A DNA stretch of 64,000 bases, taken from contig NZ_KQ948665.1 in assembly GCF_001514145.1 (NCBI RefSeq), positions 336,615-400,614 of the forward strand. The letters are read 5' to 3'. Made by a program: the position numbers and the translations under genes. The notes under the pieces were generated by a model, which saw nothing but the letters and a program-made list of their open reading frames with translations, did not search any database and was not told the origin of the DNA. Below, piece after piece: positions 10,114 through 18,932 of this stretch (positions are counted from its first letter, which is position 1; each line of letters starts with the position of its first letter). This stretch comes from Streptomyces canus. Lineage in GTDB: Bacteria; Actinomycetota; Actinomycetes; Streptomycetales; Streptomycetaceae.

Positions 10114-11438
10114 CAGCGGGTACCTCCCAGCGGCAGGGTGGCCAGAACTCCGGGCAGCTGCTCACGGTCGAGCCGTACGAGACCGACCTTGAACGCGGAC
10201 GCGGCCCGCTCCAAGTGCTCGGCGGCTTCGCCCAGTTCGTTCTCACCGCGGCCGGTCAGGCGCACATGCCCGGACAGGGCGAGGACCTTGCCCCGGCGCC
10301 TGCTGATGGTGAGCGAGAAGGTGCTGGCCAGCGTGGGCGCCGAGGTCAGCGCGCCGACCAGCCGGGGGAACGCCGGACCGCCGCCGCCGAACTGCGGCCA
10401 TCGGGAGATCCAGTACGTGGTGTGCAGCCGGTCGTCGCAGCGCCAGGTACGGGTGCTCTCGGCCGTACGGCGGCCCGAGCGGCTCCCGTCCAGCGCGGCA
10501 CCGCCGGTCGTGGCCATCGGATTGACACAGCTGGAGGTCGCGATGGCGCCGCAGATGTCCGACTCGCTCAGCACCTTGGCCTGCATGCCGACTCCCATGA
10601 GACGGCTGGCGAGTTGGTCGGCGACGCGCAGCAGCGCCCGCCGGGCCCCCTGCATACCGCCACCACGGGCTTCCACGGCCTCGGGGCACAGCTCCGGGTC
10701 GAACTTGAGGGCGACCCAGGTGATGCGCAGCCCCGGTGTCATGCTCTGGGCCTGCAGCGGCCCGTAGGAGCGGACCGCCATGGCCTGCGGAGGCAGATGC
10801 GGTGCGGGTGCGGGCTGGGTGTGCTGGACGACCTGGACCGAGGCGAGCCGGATGTCGTCCACCTCCAGCAGGCCCTGCAGCAGATCGAGGGGGATGTCCC
10901 CGGTGCCGTAGGAAGGACGCAGCGGGGTGTCGGCGGCCTGCACCTGCACCAGCGCGGTGAGGAAGGTGCCGTCGCCGAGCATGCCGATCTCACGCTGCTC
11001 GCGGTCCTGGAAGCTGTAGGTGCGCAGCGCCGGGTCGCACTCGACGGCCGGGGCGAACCCGGGGTCGGTGCCGGGGGGCACGGGTTCGGCGTTGCGCTTG
11101 CGGCGGTCGCCGAGCGCGCGGGCGGTGCTGAACCACTCGGGCAGCGGACGCCCGCGCCGGCGCAGCAGTCCGGCCAGGACCAGCGGTACGGCCAGCACGA
11201 TGCCGACGGTGAGACCGATGGGGCGCAGCAGCCAGCCGATCAGCAGGACCGCGGCGGCCAGTTCGAAGCCGACCAGGTGCTGGACGCGGATGGGGCCGAT
11301 GCTGCCGGGGCGCCTGGCGAGCGACGGCGAGGCCGGACTCGGGCGCGTGGACGGCTGTGCCGGTTCCGGCCCCGGCCCCTGGTTCTCCTGGGTACGACGG
11401 CTGCCGTTACGCCGCCGGGACCTGGTCGCAGTGCTCAT
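10113..11438 (-). CDS. eccE: Type VII secretion protein EccE
   Basis: EccE is a peripheral membrane component of the ESX secretion channel. The 441-residue protein has a basic, disordered N-terminus (about 1-45). Two close transmembrane segments follow (VGFELAAAVLLIGWLL and GLTVGIVLAVPLVLAGLL, about residues 50-90), then a large soluble domain. That topology and length match EccE. I start it at ATG 11438 (MSTATRSRRRN); the frame is open to 11495 but that extension is unlike the family. It is transcribed away from eccB and its stop overlaps the start of the next gene. Confidence 0.85.
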   Translation of the reverse strand: MSTATRSRRRNGSRRTQENQGPGPEPAQPSTRPSPASPSLARRPGSIGPIRVQHLVGFELAAAVLLIGWLLRPIGLTVGIVLAVPLVLAGLLRRRGRPLPEWFSTARALGDRRKRNAEPVPPGTDPGFAPAVECDPALRTYSFQDREQREIGMLGDGTFLTALVQVQAADTPLRPSYGTGDIPLDLLQGLLEVDDIRLASVQVVQHTQPAPAPHLPPQAMAVRSYGPLQAQSMTPGLRITWVALKFDPELCPEAVEARGGGMQGARRALLRVADQLASRLMGVGMQAKVLSESDICGAIATSSCVNPMATTGGAALDGSRSGRRTAESTRTWRCDDRLHTTYWISRWPQFGGGGPAFPRLVGALTSAPTLASTFSLTISRRRGKVLALSGHVRLTGRGENELGEAAEHLERAASAFKVGLVRLDREQLPGVLATLPLGGTR

Positions 11439-11633
11439 CCCCCGGTACAACCCCTTTGCATTGTCTGGCCGCGACTTGAGCTGGCGGCGGATCACCGTAC
11501 CCCGTACCGTACGGTGCGATCGTCACACGGCATAGTAGAGGCCCCTGCAGGAGCAAACGCCACGGACTACCGGGCGGCCCTGGGGAGTTCCGCATTCGGC
11601 AACAAAGCGAAAAAACGGGGAGTTGACCCATCG
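11439..11633. promoter_or_regulatory. Divergent eccE/eccB intergenic region
   Basis: These 195 bases separate the start of eccE (minus) from the start of eccB (plus), so promoters for both directions must lie here or upstream. The eccB ribosome binding site GGGGAG is at about 11617-11622. An imperfect palindrome, GTACCGTACGGTGCG, around 11503-11517 could be an operator; that is only an inference from symmetry. Confidence 0.5.
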
Positions 11634-13196
11634 ATGGCGACACGTCGGGATGAGCTGAACGCTTACTCCTTCGCGCGCAGGCGCACGGTGGCGGCGTTTC
11701 TTCAGCCGTCACCGCACGGTTCGGAAGAGGCGGCACCGCGTCCCCTCAAGACCGTCCTGCCGAGTCTCGGTGTGGCGGTGCTGGTGCTCATCGGATTCGG
11801 CGCCTGGGGCATGCTCAGCCCGACCGCTCCGAAGGGCTGGAACCAAGAAGGCAAGAACATCCTCGTCGGCAGCGAGTCGACGACGCGCTATGTCCTGGTG
11901 AAGACCAAGGGCGAGAACAAGCTCAGCCTGCACCCGGTCCTCAACCTGGCCTCCGCCAAGCTGCTGCTGAACGGCGAGAACCCCCAGGTCATGAAGATCA
12001 AGGAGTCGGTGCTCGACAACAGCAAGTACCCGATGGGCGCCACCGTCGGCATCCCCTTCGCCCCGGACCGGCTGCCGTCCGCTTCGGACGCGGAGACGGT
12101 GAAGACCTGGGCGCTGTGCCAGTCGCCGGGGCAGGACGGGCAGCCCGTCAGCGCCACCTACGTGCTGGACAAGAGCGACTACAACAAGCTGCTGCACACG
12201 AAGGGCGAGCTGAAGCCGGGCCACGTCCTGTACATCGAGGGCCCGAAGGACCCCACCTCGCTCAGCGGCAACGGTCCGCGGTACATGGTCACCGATGACG
12301 GGAGCGCCTACCTGATCGGCGGCAAGGACTGGCGGCTCGACAGCAAGAACTCGCTGCAGGACATCGAGCGGGCCGTGTTCGGAGTCGGCAAGCCGCAGAG
12401 CGTCAGCCCGGACTTCCTCAAGACGCTGAACATCGCGGGAACCCTCGAGTTCCCCAACATGGGGGCGGAGGCGGGGGCGGAGGCGAATGTCGAGGGGCTC
12501 GCTCCCAACCTCTCCAAGGTGGGCATGATCCTCGAGGCCGGTTCCGGAGCCGTGCAGCAGAAGTACGTCGTGCTGAAGGACAAGGTCCAGCCGGTGTCCG
12601 ACTTCGCGGCGCAGATGTGGATGCGCAGTCCTTTCATCAACTCCGTGTACGCGGGCAAGACCCCCGCGCCGGTGGAGGTCGGCTTCAACGACATCCACCC
12701 GGATACCGGCGAGTGGATGGACGAGATGAGGTGGCCCGACGAGCCGGTGGTCCAGGCCAACACGCACTGGGAGCGGGGCGGCAACAAGATCTCGTGCAGC
12801 GTCTGGCACGGCGGTGAGAAGAATCCGAGGACGGGCTCGGAGCTGATGACGGTGTGGACCGGCTCGGACTACCCCAAGGACCTCTCCCAGAGCGGTTCCC
12901 GGACCTACGTCTCGCCCGGCAGCGGCCTGCTGTTCAAGCGCCTCACGGGTGCCGACGCCGGTGGCGGCAGCACCTTCCTCGTCACCGACACCGGCCTGCG
13001 CTACTCGGTCCCCGCACGCAACGACAGCGCGGTCACCGGCGGCGAGAAGGCAGACACCCAGCAGACCAACACCGCCCAGGTCAGGCTCGGTTACGGCAAG
13101 ATCAAGCCGGTCGCGGTGCCGGCCGCGTGGGCCGATCTGCTGGCGGCGGGGCCGGAGCTCAGCAGCGGGAACGCGGAGCAGGCGCAGGGGTCGTAG
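11634..13196 (+). CDS. eccB: Type VII secretion protein EccB
   Basis: EccB is the single-pass inner-membrane component of the ESX core with a large outside domain. The 520-residue length is normal. It starts MATRRDELNAYSFARRRTVAAFL, the standard EccB N-terminus. One transmembrane segment follows at about residues 43-62 (VLPSLGVAVLVLIGFGAWGM), then the repeat-containing extracytoplasmic domain, with Cys residues in ALCQSPG and KISCSVWHGG that fit the conserved disulfide. ATG 11634 is chosen because GGGGAG lies about 11 bases upstream. A hairpin follows the stop, separating it from the esx genes. Confidence 0.93.
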   Translation: MATRRDELNAYSFARRRTVAAFLQPSPHGSEEAAPRPLKTVLPSLGVAVLVLIGFGAWGMLSPTAPKGWNQEGKNILVGSESTTRYVLVKTKGENKLSLHPVLNLASAKLLLNGENPQVMKIKESVLDNSKYPMGATVGIPFAPDRLPSASDAETVKTWALCQSPGQDGQPVSATYVLDKSDYNKLLHTKGELKPGHVLYIEGPKDPTSLSGNGPRYMVTDDGSAYLIGGKDWRLDSKNSLQDIERAVFGVGKPQSVSPDFLKTLNIAGTLEFPNMGAEAGAEANVEGLAPNLSKVGMILEAGSGAVQQKYVVLKDKVQPVSDFAAQMWMRSPFINSVYAGKTPAPVEVGFNDIHPDTGEWMDEMRWPDEPVVQANTHWERGGNKISCSVWHGGEKNPRTGSELMTVWTGSDYPKDLSQSGSRTYVSPGSGLLFKRLTGADAGGGSTFLVTDTGLRYSVPARNDSAVTGGEKADTQQTNTAQVRLGYGKIKPVAVPAAWADLLAAGPELSSGNAEQAQGS

Positions 13197-13215
13197 GCCG
13201 GCGTCCGGGCCGCAA

Positions 13216-13259
13216 CGAGGGCTCTCCGCCAGGCTGTTGGGGCTGGGGGAGGGCCCTCG
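13216..13259 (+). terminator. Hairpin terminator after eccB
   Basis: A 12-bp stem (13216-13227 with 13248-13259) with one G-U pair, CGAGGGCTCTCC against GGAGGGCCCTCG, lies 19 bases after the eccB stop. Confidence 0.55.
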
Positions 13260-13510
13260 CGGTGTCTTCCTCCGTCGCCTTCGTCGGCCGCTTTGTTGGC
13301 CGCGCGCGTCGCGCGCGCATAGCAAACAACTTGTGAAAAAGGTGAGTTGAGTTCATCGCGATCTTGCTACAGAACCCTTCGGATGTTCGTTCTGTCGGCG
13401 GATGCGTCTAGAGTGGTGCCAGACCAGACTGGCTACGCCTGCCGCCCTTCGGCGGCGGTGTGCCGTGTGTGGGTCGACTCAGAACTCCTACGTCTCATGG
13501 GGGACACAAC
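13260..13510 (+). promoter_or_regulatory. Leader and likely promoter region of the esx pair
   Basis: No gene is visible here. A TAGAGT hexamer at 13409-13414 could be a -10 box, with a weak TTCGTT about 17 bases upstream. The WXG100 gene at 13511 has GGGGGA just upstream of its ATG. WXG100 genes are usually strongly expressed and the eccB terminator precedes this stretch, so an own promoter is expected. Confidence 0.35.
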
Positions 13511-13831
13511 ATGGCTGGACAGCAGTTCACCATGACCGAGGAGGAGATGGTCGCGTTCAGCGGCAAGATCTCCTCGGTCAACTCCTCGATCCAGGGCGAA
13601 ATCTCCCGTCTGCAGACCGTGATCGACACGATCACGGGCGGCTGGAAGGGCTCGGCGGCCACCGCGTACAACAACCTGCAGTCGCAGGTGAACCAGGATG
13701 CCAACAAGATCAACCAGATCTTGAACGACATCAAGGAAGCGATCGACCAGAGCACCAAGGCCTACGCGGCTTCGGAAGAGGAGCAGCGCGCGTCCATCCA
13801 GAACATCGCGGCCTCGTCCCCCTTCGGATGA
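13511..13831 (+). CDS. WXG100 ESAT-6-like protein, first of the EsxA/EsxB pair
   Basis: A 106-residue WXG100 protein, the family of small helical-hairpin substrates secreted by type VII systems as dimers. The hairpin turn is TGGWKGSA (W-x-G), flanked by two amphipathic helices. After the second helix comes AYAASEEE, matching the YxxxD/E export signal. The protein ends AASSPFG, an ending shared with other proteins of the locus. ATG 13511 (MAGQQFTMTEEEM) follows GGGGGA; an upstream in-frame ATG at 13460 lacks a site. It pairs with the WXG100 gene 67 bases downstream, equivalent to the esxAB pair studied in S. coelicolor. I do not assign A or B. Confidence 0.92.
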   Translation: MAGQQFTMTEEEMVAFSGKISSVNSSIQGEISRLQTVIDTITGGWKGSAATAYNNLQSQVNQDANKINQILNDIKEAIDQSTKAYAASEEEQRASIQNIAASSPFG

Positions 13832-13898
13832 TCGGACCCGTGCGCCGCGGCGCACGTCCGTGACCGACCATCCACACATCTGAGGAGACATAGAAGAG

Positions 13899-14192
13899 AT
13901 GTCCGGGCAGATTCTTGTAAATTTCGCCACGATCTCCCAGGCCGCGCAGGACGTCCGCAGCACCGCGGGCAAGATCCGTACGCAGCTTGACGAGCTGGAG
14001 AGCGGCGTCAAGCGCATCTCCGCCAGCTGGGAAGGCACGGCGCAGGAGTCCTACCGCGCCAAGCAGGCCGAGTGGGACCAGCGCGCCGCCTCCATGCAGC
14101 AGACGCTGGAGGCCATCGCCAAGGCCCTCGACAGCGCCGCCCAGAACTACCAGGCGACCGAGTCGAAGAACGCCCAGATCTGGGGCGGCTGA
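13899..14192 (+). CDS. WXG100 ESAT-6-like protein, second of the EsxA/EsxB pair
   Basis: A 97-residue WXG100 protein of the usual length. The W-x-G turn is SASWEGTAQE near residue 44, with helices on either side and NYQATES near the C-terminus as the YxxxD/E signal. It ends QIWGG. The start ATG 13899 follows a GAGGAG site. It most likely forms a heterodimer with the product of 13511-13831 and is exported through the EccBCDE channel. A stem-loop after the stop would limit read-through into the mycosin gene and help keep the esx transcript abundant. Confidence 0.92.
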   Translation: MSGQILVNFATISQAAQDVRSTAGKIRTQLDELESGVKRISASWEGTAQESYRAKQAEWDQRAASMQQTLEAIAKALDSAAQNYQATESKNAQIWGG

Positions 14193-14203
14193 CGTGACCG
14201 CTT

Positions 14204-14241
14204 GATGGGGGCGGGTGCGCTGTCGCGCGCTCGCCCCCATC
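14204..14241 (+). terminator. Hairpin after the esx pair
   Basis: A perfect 10-bp outer stem (GATGGGGGCG at 14204-14213 with 14232-14241) has an inner GCGC/GCGC pairing. It lies 12 bases after the second esx gene and may be a partial terminator or RNA stabiliser ahead of the mycosin gene. Confidence 0.6.
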
Positions 14242-14325
14242 GGCGGTTCACGGGGCGTATGGACTTTTCCGCTCATAGCTGGTTCATGCGCCCCGTACAG
14301 GAACAAAACGGGAGGACGTAAGACA

Positions 14326-15624
14326 GTGGGATCCGGGGCATCGCGCACCGCGCGTCGAAGCGCCGCAGGCACCGCCGCCGTCGCGGTACTGGCCTGTGGG
14401 CTGCCCTTGGCGGGGGCCACACCGATTGCCGCCGCCGAGCGCGTGCGGACCACCTTGGCCGACGACGACGTGCGCTTCCAGGTCGACGACACCAGCTGCT
14501 CGTTCCCGTCCGACATCATCAAGGGAACGCCCTGGTCGCTGCAGCGTGTCGTTCTGGACCAGCTATGGCAGGACACCAAGGGCAAGAACGTCAAGGTCGC
14601 CGTCATCGACACCGGTGTCGACACCGTCAACGCGCAGCTCAAGGGCGGCGCCGTCGCCAACGGCAAGGACTTCCTGCACCCGGGCGGCAACGGCAAGACC
14701 GACAAGGTGGGCCACGGCACCAAGGTGGCGGGCATCATCGCGGCCCGGAAGCTCGACGGCACCGGATTCATCGGCCTCGCCCCGGAAGCGACGATCATCC
14801 CGATCCGCCAGAACGACGACCAGGGCAGCGGCAATGTCGACACGATGATGCAGGCGATCAAGTACGCGGCCGACGCCGGCGCCAAGGTCATCAACATCTC
14901 GCAGGACACCGCTTCGAAGATGGACCCGACGGTCGACACGGCTTTCCGGGCGGTCATCAAGTACGCCCAGGACCAGAAGGACGCCCTGATCGTCGCGGCG
15001 GCCGGCAACGACGGTGCGGACGGCAAGATCAAGGAGACGTACCCGGCGGCGTACCCGGGCGTGCTGGCGGTCGCGGCTTCCGACCGCAACAACGCCCGTG
15101 CCCCCTTCTCCCAGTCGGGCCCGTTCGTGGGCGTCGCGGCGCCGGGCATCGACATGGTCTCGACCGTCCCGGTGGGCGGCAACTGCGTCGACCAGGGCAC
15201 GAGTTTCGCGGCCCCGTACGTCTCGGGTGTCGCGGCGCTGATCCGCGCCAAGCACCCGGAGTGGACCTACAAGCAGGTCATCACCCAGATCGAGCAGACG
15301 GCGGACCGGACCAAGGCGGGCCGCGACGACTTCGTGGGCTGGGGCGTCATCGACCCGGCCGCCGCGGTCAACGACGACACGACGGCGCCCTCGGCCGACG
15401 GCCCGAAGCCGGACTCGGTCGGCCCCGCGGGCGACTCCGCCAACGTCCAGGCCGCGACACTGGTCCTCGGCGAGTCCGAACAACAACGAACGGAACGCTA
15501 CGCGCTGTACGTCCTGGCGGCCGGGTTCGCGTTGGTGCTGCTGCTGTTCGGGGGCGGGCGGGTTCTGAGCGACTGGCGACGTAAGCAGGGTGTGGGTAAC
15601 AACGTGGAGTCAACGGGGAGCTGA
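14326..15624 (+). CDS. mycP: Type VII secretion-associated mycosin (subtilisin-like serine protease MycP)
   Basis: Mycosins are membrane-anchored subtilases (S8) that stabilise the ESX channel and can cleave substrates. The 432-residue protein has a signal peptide (about 1-37), an N-terminal extension, the catalytic triad D95 (AVIDTGVD), H130 (GHGTKVAG) and S293 (GTSFAAPYVSG), oxyanion N228, and a C-terminal transmembrane helix near residues 395-415 with a short basic tail. C58 and C287 fit the conserved mycosin disulfide that ties the extension to the catalytic domain. GTG 14326 follows GGGAGGA. The gene lies directly after the esx pair, as expected for the core copy. Two further mycosins occur downstream. 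Confidence 0.93.
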   Translation: MGSGASRTARRSAAGTAAVAVLACGLPLAGATPIAAAERVRTTLADDDVRFQVDDTSCSFPSDIIKGTPWSLQRVVLDQLWQDTKGKNVKVAVIDTGVDTVNAQLKGGAVANGKDFLHPGGNGKTDKVGHGTKVAGIIAARKLDGTGFIGLAPEATIIPIRQNDDQGSGNVDTMMQAIKYAADAGAKVINISQDTASKMDPTVDTAFRAVIKYAQDQKDALIVAAAGNDGADGKIKETYPAAYPGVLAVAASDRNNARAPFSQSGPFVGVAAPGIDMVSTVPVGGNCVDQGTSFAAPYVSGVAALIRAKHPEWTYKQVITQIEQTADRTKAGRDDFVGWGVIDPAAAVNDDTTAPSADGPKPDSVGPAGDSANVQAATLVLGESEQQRTERYALYVLAAGFALVLLLFGGGRVLSDWRRKQGVGNNVESTGS

Positions 15625-15629
15625 GCATT

Positions 15630-15944
15630 ATGGCTGAGCAGTACAAGGTCGATCTGAGTGAGATCGAGGGGACGATCACCAAGCTGAACGCTGTCCTCAA
15701 GAACATGTCCGCGTCCAAGGCGAGTGTAAAGAACAAGACGTATCTGCCGCAGGGGGCTCTTGGGACTGGGTTCGGGGAGGCAGAGACGCTGTACACGGCT
15801 CATGATCAGATGAAGACGGTCCTTGAGGGTGTCGTCCAATACCTCGAAGACCTACTGGACGACTTCGGGCAGAAGACGAAGAAGACGCATGATGCGTTCA
15901 GCGACGCTGAGGCGGAGAACTACTCCGCGTTCCGAGGGAAGTGA
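15630..15944 (+). CDS. Small ESX-like helical protein
   Basis: A 104-residue, mostly helical and charged protein placed five bases after the mycosin stop. It has the size and helical pattern of WXG100/Esp proteins but no W-x-G turn; the middle reads LPQGALGTGFGEAE. The motif LYTAHDQ contains a YxxxD. It is followed, with its stop nearly touching the next gene, by a larger protein that does carry a WEG turn, so the two may form a secreted pair. ATG 15630 overlaps the end of an upstream GGGAGCTGAG site. Exact family not recognised. Confidence 0.8.
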   Translation: MAEQYKVDLSEIEGTITKLNAVLKNMSASKASVKNKTYLPQGALGTGFGEAETLYTAHDQMKTVLEGVVQYLEDLLDDFGQKTKKTHDAFSDAEAENYSAFRGK

Positions 15945-15982
15945 CAGGTGTTCTGCTACATGGAGATGAGGGGGCAGTAACC

Positions 15983-17404
15983 ATGGGCGACAAGGGCATC
16001 GGCGACCTGCAATACGTGCCGGCAAACCAGTGCTTTGCGGCAAAGCCCACCACGAAATTTGGGCTTGAGTGCGACATGGACCAGATGAAGGCGATGGTCC
16101 AGGGCGCAGACGCGGGAACGGTCCAGTCGGTCGCACAGGGCTGGGCAGATCTCAGCAATGACCTCGTCGGCAGCGGCGGCATCAAGGAAGCTCTTGATAC
16201 CGCTGTCCAGCACGTCCTGGGGCATTGGGAAGGTCAGAGCGCAGATCTCTTCAGGGAGCGGGCCAAGGAGATCAGTAAGACGCTCACCGACAGTGCCGGG
16301 TATGCGGACAACGTCGCGGCGTCCCTCCGTGGCGCGGCTGCGATCCTCTCGCGTGTCAAGGACACGGTTATGGCGATGGAGAAGCCGGGCAAGCTCTCCA
16401 GCGCGGCGGACTTCATAGGAGATCTTGGCGACCGGGATGGAGGTCCGGCTGCTGACAACGCCCTTAGGAGTGGGGCCAGTTCGGGGGATGTCCTCGCCAA
16501 TAAAGAGGGCAGTCTGTCGGCGGGACGAGAAGCTCAGCTCAAGATGGCTGAGCAGATGGAGATTTTGGGGGCGGCCTACAACAGTCGGGCCCTGGAGATG
16601 GGGAGGTGGAGGGGCAGTATTGACGATACCCAGGACTACCCTGGCGATCCCAGCGGCGGCGTTGCCCCTGCTCCCGTGATTATGCCCACAGGGACCGCAA
16701 CGCGAAGCCCGCAAAAGGTATCGGGGGGCGCTGCTCGTAGTGGTGGCCAGACCAGCACGATCGGCTCCTCCAAGCCTGTGGCTCCGCCTTCGGGCATCAC
16801 AGGTGGCGCGCATAAGGCGACGCCGCAGACCCCGAATGTCGGCACAGCGATTGATGGCATCACCGGTGGACGGACTGGTGCGCCGACGGTCGGCGGGGCA
16901 GGCATGGCCGGTGGTGGATCTGTCAGTGGTGTCGGTGGCATCGGTGGTGGTGTCGGTGGTGCTGGCTTCGTCGGTGGTGCGGTTGGAGGTGCGGCTGGAG
17001 CTGGTGCCGCTCGCGGCGGCATGGTCGGTCGTGTCGGAGCTGCGGGCATGGCAGGTCGTGCCGGTGCCGGTGCCGGCGGCGTGGGCGGCGCAGGCGCTGC
17101 CAAGGGTGCAGCCGGACGTGTAGGAGGCACGGCTCGTGGTGGCGTAGTCGGTGGCACGCCCAAGTCCGGTACAGGCGCGGGTAGGGGCACTGCCGGCGGT
17201 TCGGGCCTACACAGCAGCCGCGGTGCCGCAGGCAAGGGAGGAGCCAGCGCCGTTCGCAAGGGGGGCGTCGCAGGCGCCCCCGGTTCGCGCACTGGCCGCC
17301 GCAAGGAAGACGAACAGCACGAGGGCGAGCGTCCCGACTACCTGGTCGAGGACGAGGAGACCTGGACCCCGCAGACCAACGCGGCCCCTCGAGTCATCGA
17401 GTAG
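15983..17404 (+). CDS. WXG-domain protein with Ala/Gly-rich C-terminal half
   Basis: A 473-residue protein from ATG 15983, which has GAGGGGG about 11 bases upstream. A GTG at 15941 overlapping the previous stop would add 14 residues. Residues about 1-210 are helical and carry HWEGQSADLF, a W-x-G turn, like the N-terminal domain of large type VII substrates. Residues about 290-430 are an extreme Gly/Ala tract (GGVGGAGFVGGAVGG-like), reminiscent of PE/PPE-type glycine-rich tails. The last 40 residues are charged. Likely a secreted or surface substrate. A hairpin lies just after the stop, ahead of the second mycosin. Confidence 0.8.
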   Translation: MGDKGIGDLQYVPANQCFAAKPTTKFGLECDMDQMKAMVQGADAGTVQSVAQGWADLSNDLVGSGGIKEALDTAVQHVLGHWEGQSADLFRERAKEISKTLTDSAGYADNVAASLRGAAAILSRVKDTVMAMEKPGKLSSAADFIGDLGDRDGGPAADNALRSGASSGDVLANKEGSLSAGREAQLKMAEQMEILGAAYNSRALEMGRWRGSIDDTQDYPGDPSGGVAPAPVIMPTGTATRSPQKVSGGAARSGGQTSTIGSSKPVAPPSGITGGAHKATPQTPNVGTAIDGITGGRTGAPTVGGAGMAGGGSVSGVGGIGGGVGGAGFVGGAVGGAAGAGAARGGMVGRVGAAGMAGRAGAGAGGVGGAGAAKGAAGRVGGTARGGVVGGTPKSGTGAGRGTAGGSGLHSSRGAAGKGGASAVRKGGVAGAPGSRTGRRKEDEQHEGERPDYLVEDEETWTPQTNAAPRVIE

Positions 17405-17436
17405 TCGTCTGAGGTCCAGTGGCAAGTGACAGGATG

Positions 17437-17468
17437 CGTGGGCGTGGTCAGAAGACCACGCCCACGTT
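17437..17468 (+). terminator. Hairpin between the WXG/Gly-rich gene and the second mycosin
   Basis: A perfect 13-bp stem (17437-17449 with 17454-17466, CGTGGGCGTGGTC) closes a 4-base AGAA loop. It ends only about 9 bases before the GGGAG ribosome binding site of the next gene, so it may act as an attenuator or RNA processing site rather than a simple end point. Confidence 0.7.
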
Positions 17469-17492
17469 AGGTAACGGGAGATGGAACACGGA

Positions 17493-18809
17493 ATGGCCTT
17501 CAAGCGAACGGCACATGCGCTGAGTGTTACAGCATTGACTGGCGCTCTGGTCCTGGCAGCGGCTCCGGCTTCCTTTGCCGACCAGACCAGAGATGACCAG
17601 TGGGCGCTGGACGCATTGCAAGCCGAATCGGTTTGGAAGGTCTCCACCGGCAGCGGTGTCACTGTTGGTCTTATTGATAATGGTGTCAATTCCGACCATA
17701 TCGACCTGAAGGGCAACGTGCTCAAGGGGCGAGACTTCGAGGACGATGACGATGATGCAAGTCCTGAAGGAGCCAATTCGGGCTCAGGTCACGGCACGGG
17801 AATGGCTTCGATTATTGCTGGCCATGGTCATGGTCTAGAGGGAGATGATGGTGTCAAGGGGTTGGCGCCAGACGCTAAGATTCTCCCTATTCGGTCGGGT
17901 ACCAATGGCTATGCGGATGCGATCCGCTACGCCGTGGATCACGGTGCCTCAATCATCAACATTTCCGAATTTCAGACGCAGGATCTCCCGCAGGACCGAG
18001 AAGCTGTGACATATGCACTTGCGCATAATGTCTTGATCGTCTCAGGTTCGGGCAACAACGGTAGCACCAATATTCAGTTTCCCGCGAAATATCCTGGTGT
18101 GCTAACTGTCGGTGGCGTGGACAGTAGTGGAAAAGTTTGGGAGAAATCTAACTACGGGCCTGAGGTTCTTCTGACTGCGCCAGCTACTCGCATTGTGCAC
18201 GCAGGGTGGCCAGGCAATAGTAAGCTCGGTATCGGAGACGGAACTTCAGACGCTACTGCCTACGTGTCTGCTGCCGCAGCGTTGATCCGAGCAAAGTTCC
18301 CTGACCTCACGGCGGGGCAGGTTGCCAACCGGCTCGTGAAGACCGCTGTCATCCCCGCATCGGTGAAGGGTATCTCCCTGCCGGACGAGAAGTACGGTTA
18401 TGGGATCGTTAATCCGCTTAATGCTTTGACGAAGAATATTCCTGCGGGATCCAAATATGGGCCGCTCAACGTCTCAGGCGACAGTAGCTCGTCCTCTGCT
18501 CCGAGCGCTGGCAACTCTGCCACTGGCAGTGCTGCTGAAGACGAAAAGGGAGACCAGAACCAAGTACTGTTTCTCGTCATCCTTGCCGTCACTGCCGTGG
18601 TTGTAATTGGTCTTATTGTGCTCCTGGTTGTGAAGCTGTCCCGGCGCAACAAGAACAATGGACCTGGGGGCTCGACCGGTCCGTCTCACTACGGCCAGCC
18701 CTCGGCCTCCCCGCAGCAGAATCCGTACCAGCAGCACGTAACCCCGCAACAAAACCCGTACCAGCAGCAGTCCACCCCGCCTCAGGGCCAATGGCCGCCT
18801 CAGCAGTAG
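17493..18809 (+). CDS. Second mycosin-like subtilase with Gln-rich tail
   Basis: A 438-residue S8 serine protease with signal peptide MAFKRTAHALSVTALTGALV... cleaved near ASFAD. The triad is D62 (LIDNGVN), H100 (GHGTGMAS) and S252 (GDGTSDAT), with oxyanion N188. A transmembrane helix near 358-383 is followed by a 50-residue tail with PQQNPYQQ repeats. It lacks the two Cys of the core mycosin. ATG 17493 is preferred because GGGAG sits 12 bases upstream, whereas ATG 17481 directly abuts it. Base composition is clearly AT-richer than the flanks (17641-17700 is 29/60 G+C), suggesting separate ancestry from the core copy. Confidence 0.88.
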   Translation: MAFKRTAHALSVTALTGALVLAAAPASFADQTRDDQWALDALQAESVWKVSTGSGVTVGLIDNGVNSDHIDLKGNVLKGRDFEDDDDDASPEGANSGSGHGTGMASIIAGHGHGLEGDDGVKGLAPDAKILPIRSGTNGYADAIRYAVDHGASIINISEFQTQDLPQDREAVTYALAHNVLIVSGSGNNGSTNIQFPAKYPGVLTVGGVDSSGKVWEKSNYGPEVLLTAPATRIVHAGWPGNSKLGIGDGTSDATAYVSAAAALIRAKFPDLTAGQVANRLVKTAVIPASVKGISLPDEKYGYGIVNPLNALTKNIPAGSKYGPLNVSGDSSSSSAPSAGNSATGSAAEDEKGDQNQVLFLVILAVTAVVVIGLIVLLVVKLSRRNKNNGPGGSTGPSHYGQPSASPQQNPYQQHVTPQQNPYQQQSTPPQGQWPPQQ

Positions 18810-18932
18810 CTGCCTGAAATAGATTGGCACCAACCGCGCGTGACATAGCCGAACCTCACGTTCGCGTGGAAATGCGAAATAACGAGGGCACGCCTGGGTT
18901 GTTTGCTTAAGTCGCTAAAAAGGGAAACTCAA

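Noticed and set aside
10215..11633. Plus-strand extension of eccB back to 10215
   Set aside because: It runs antisense through eccE and lacks EccB-like sequence; ATG 11634 has a good ribosome binding site and the true EccB N-terminus.
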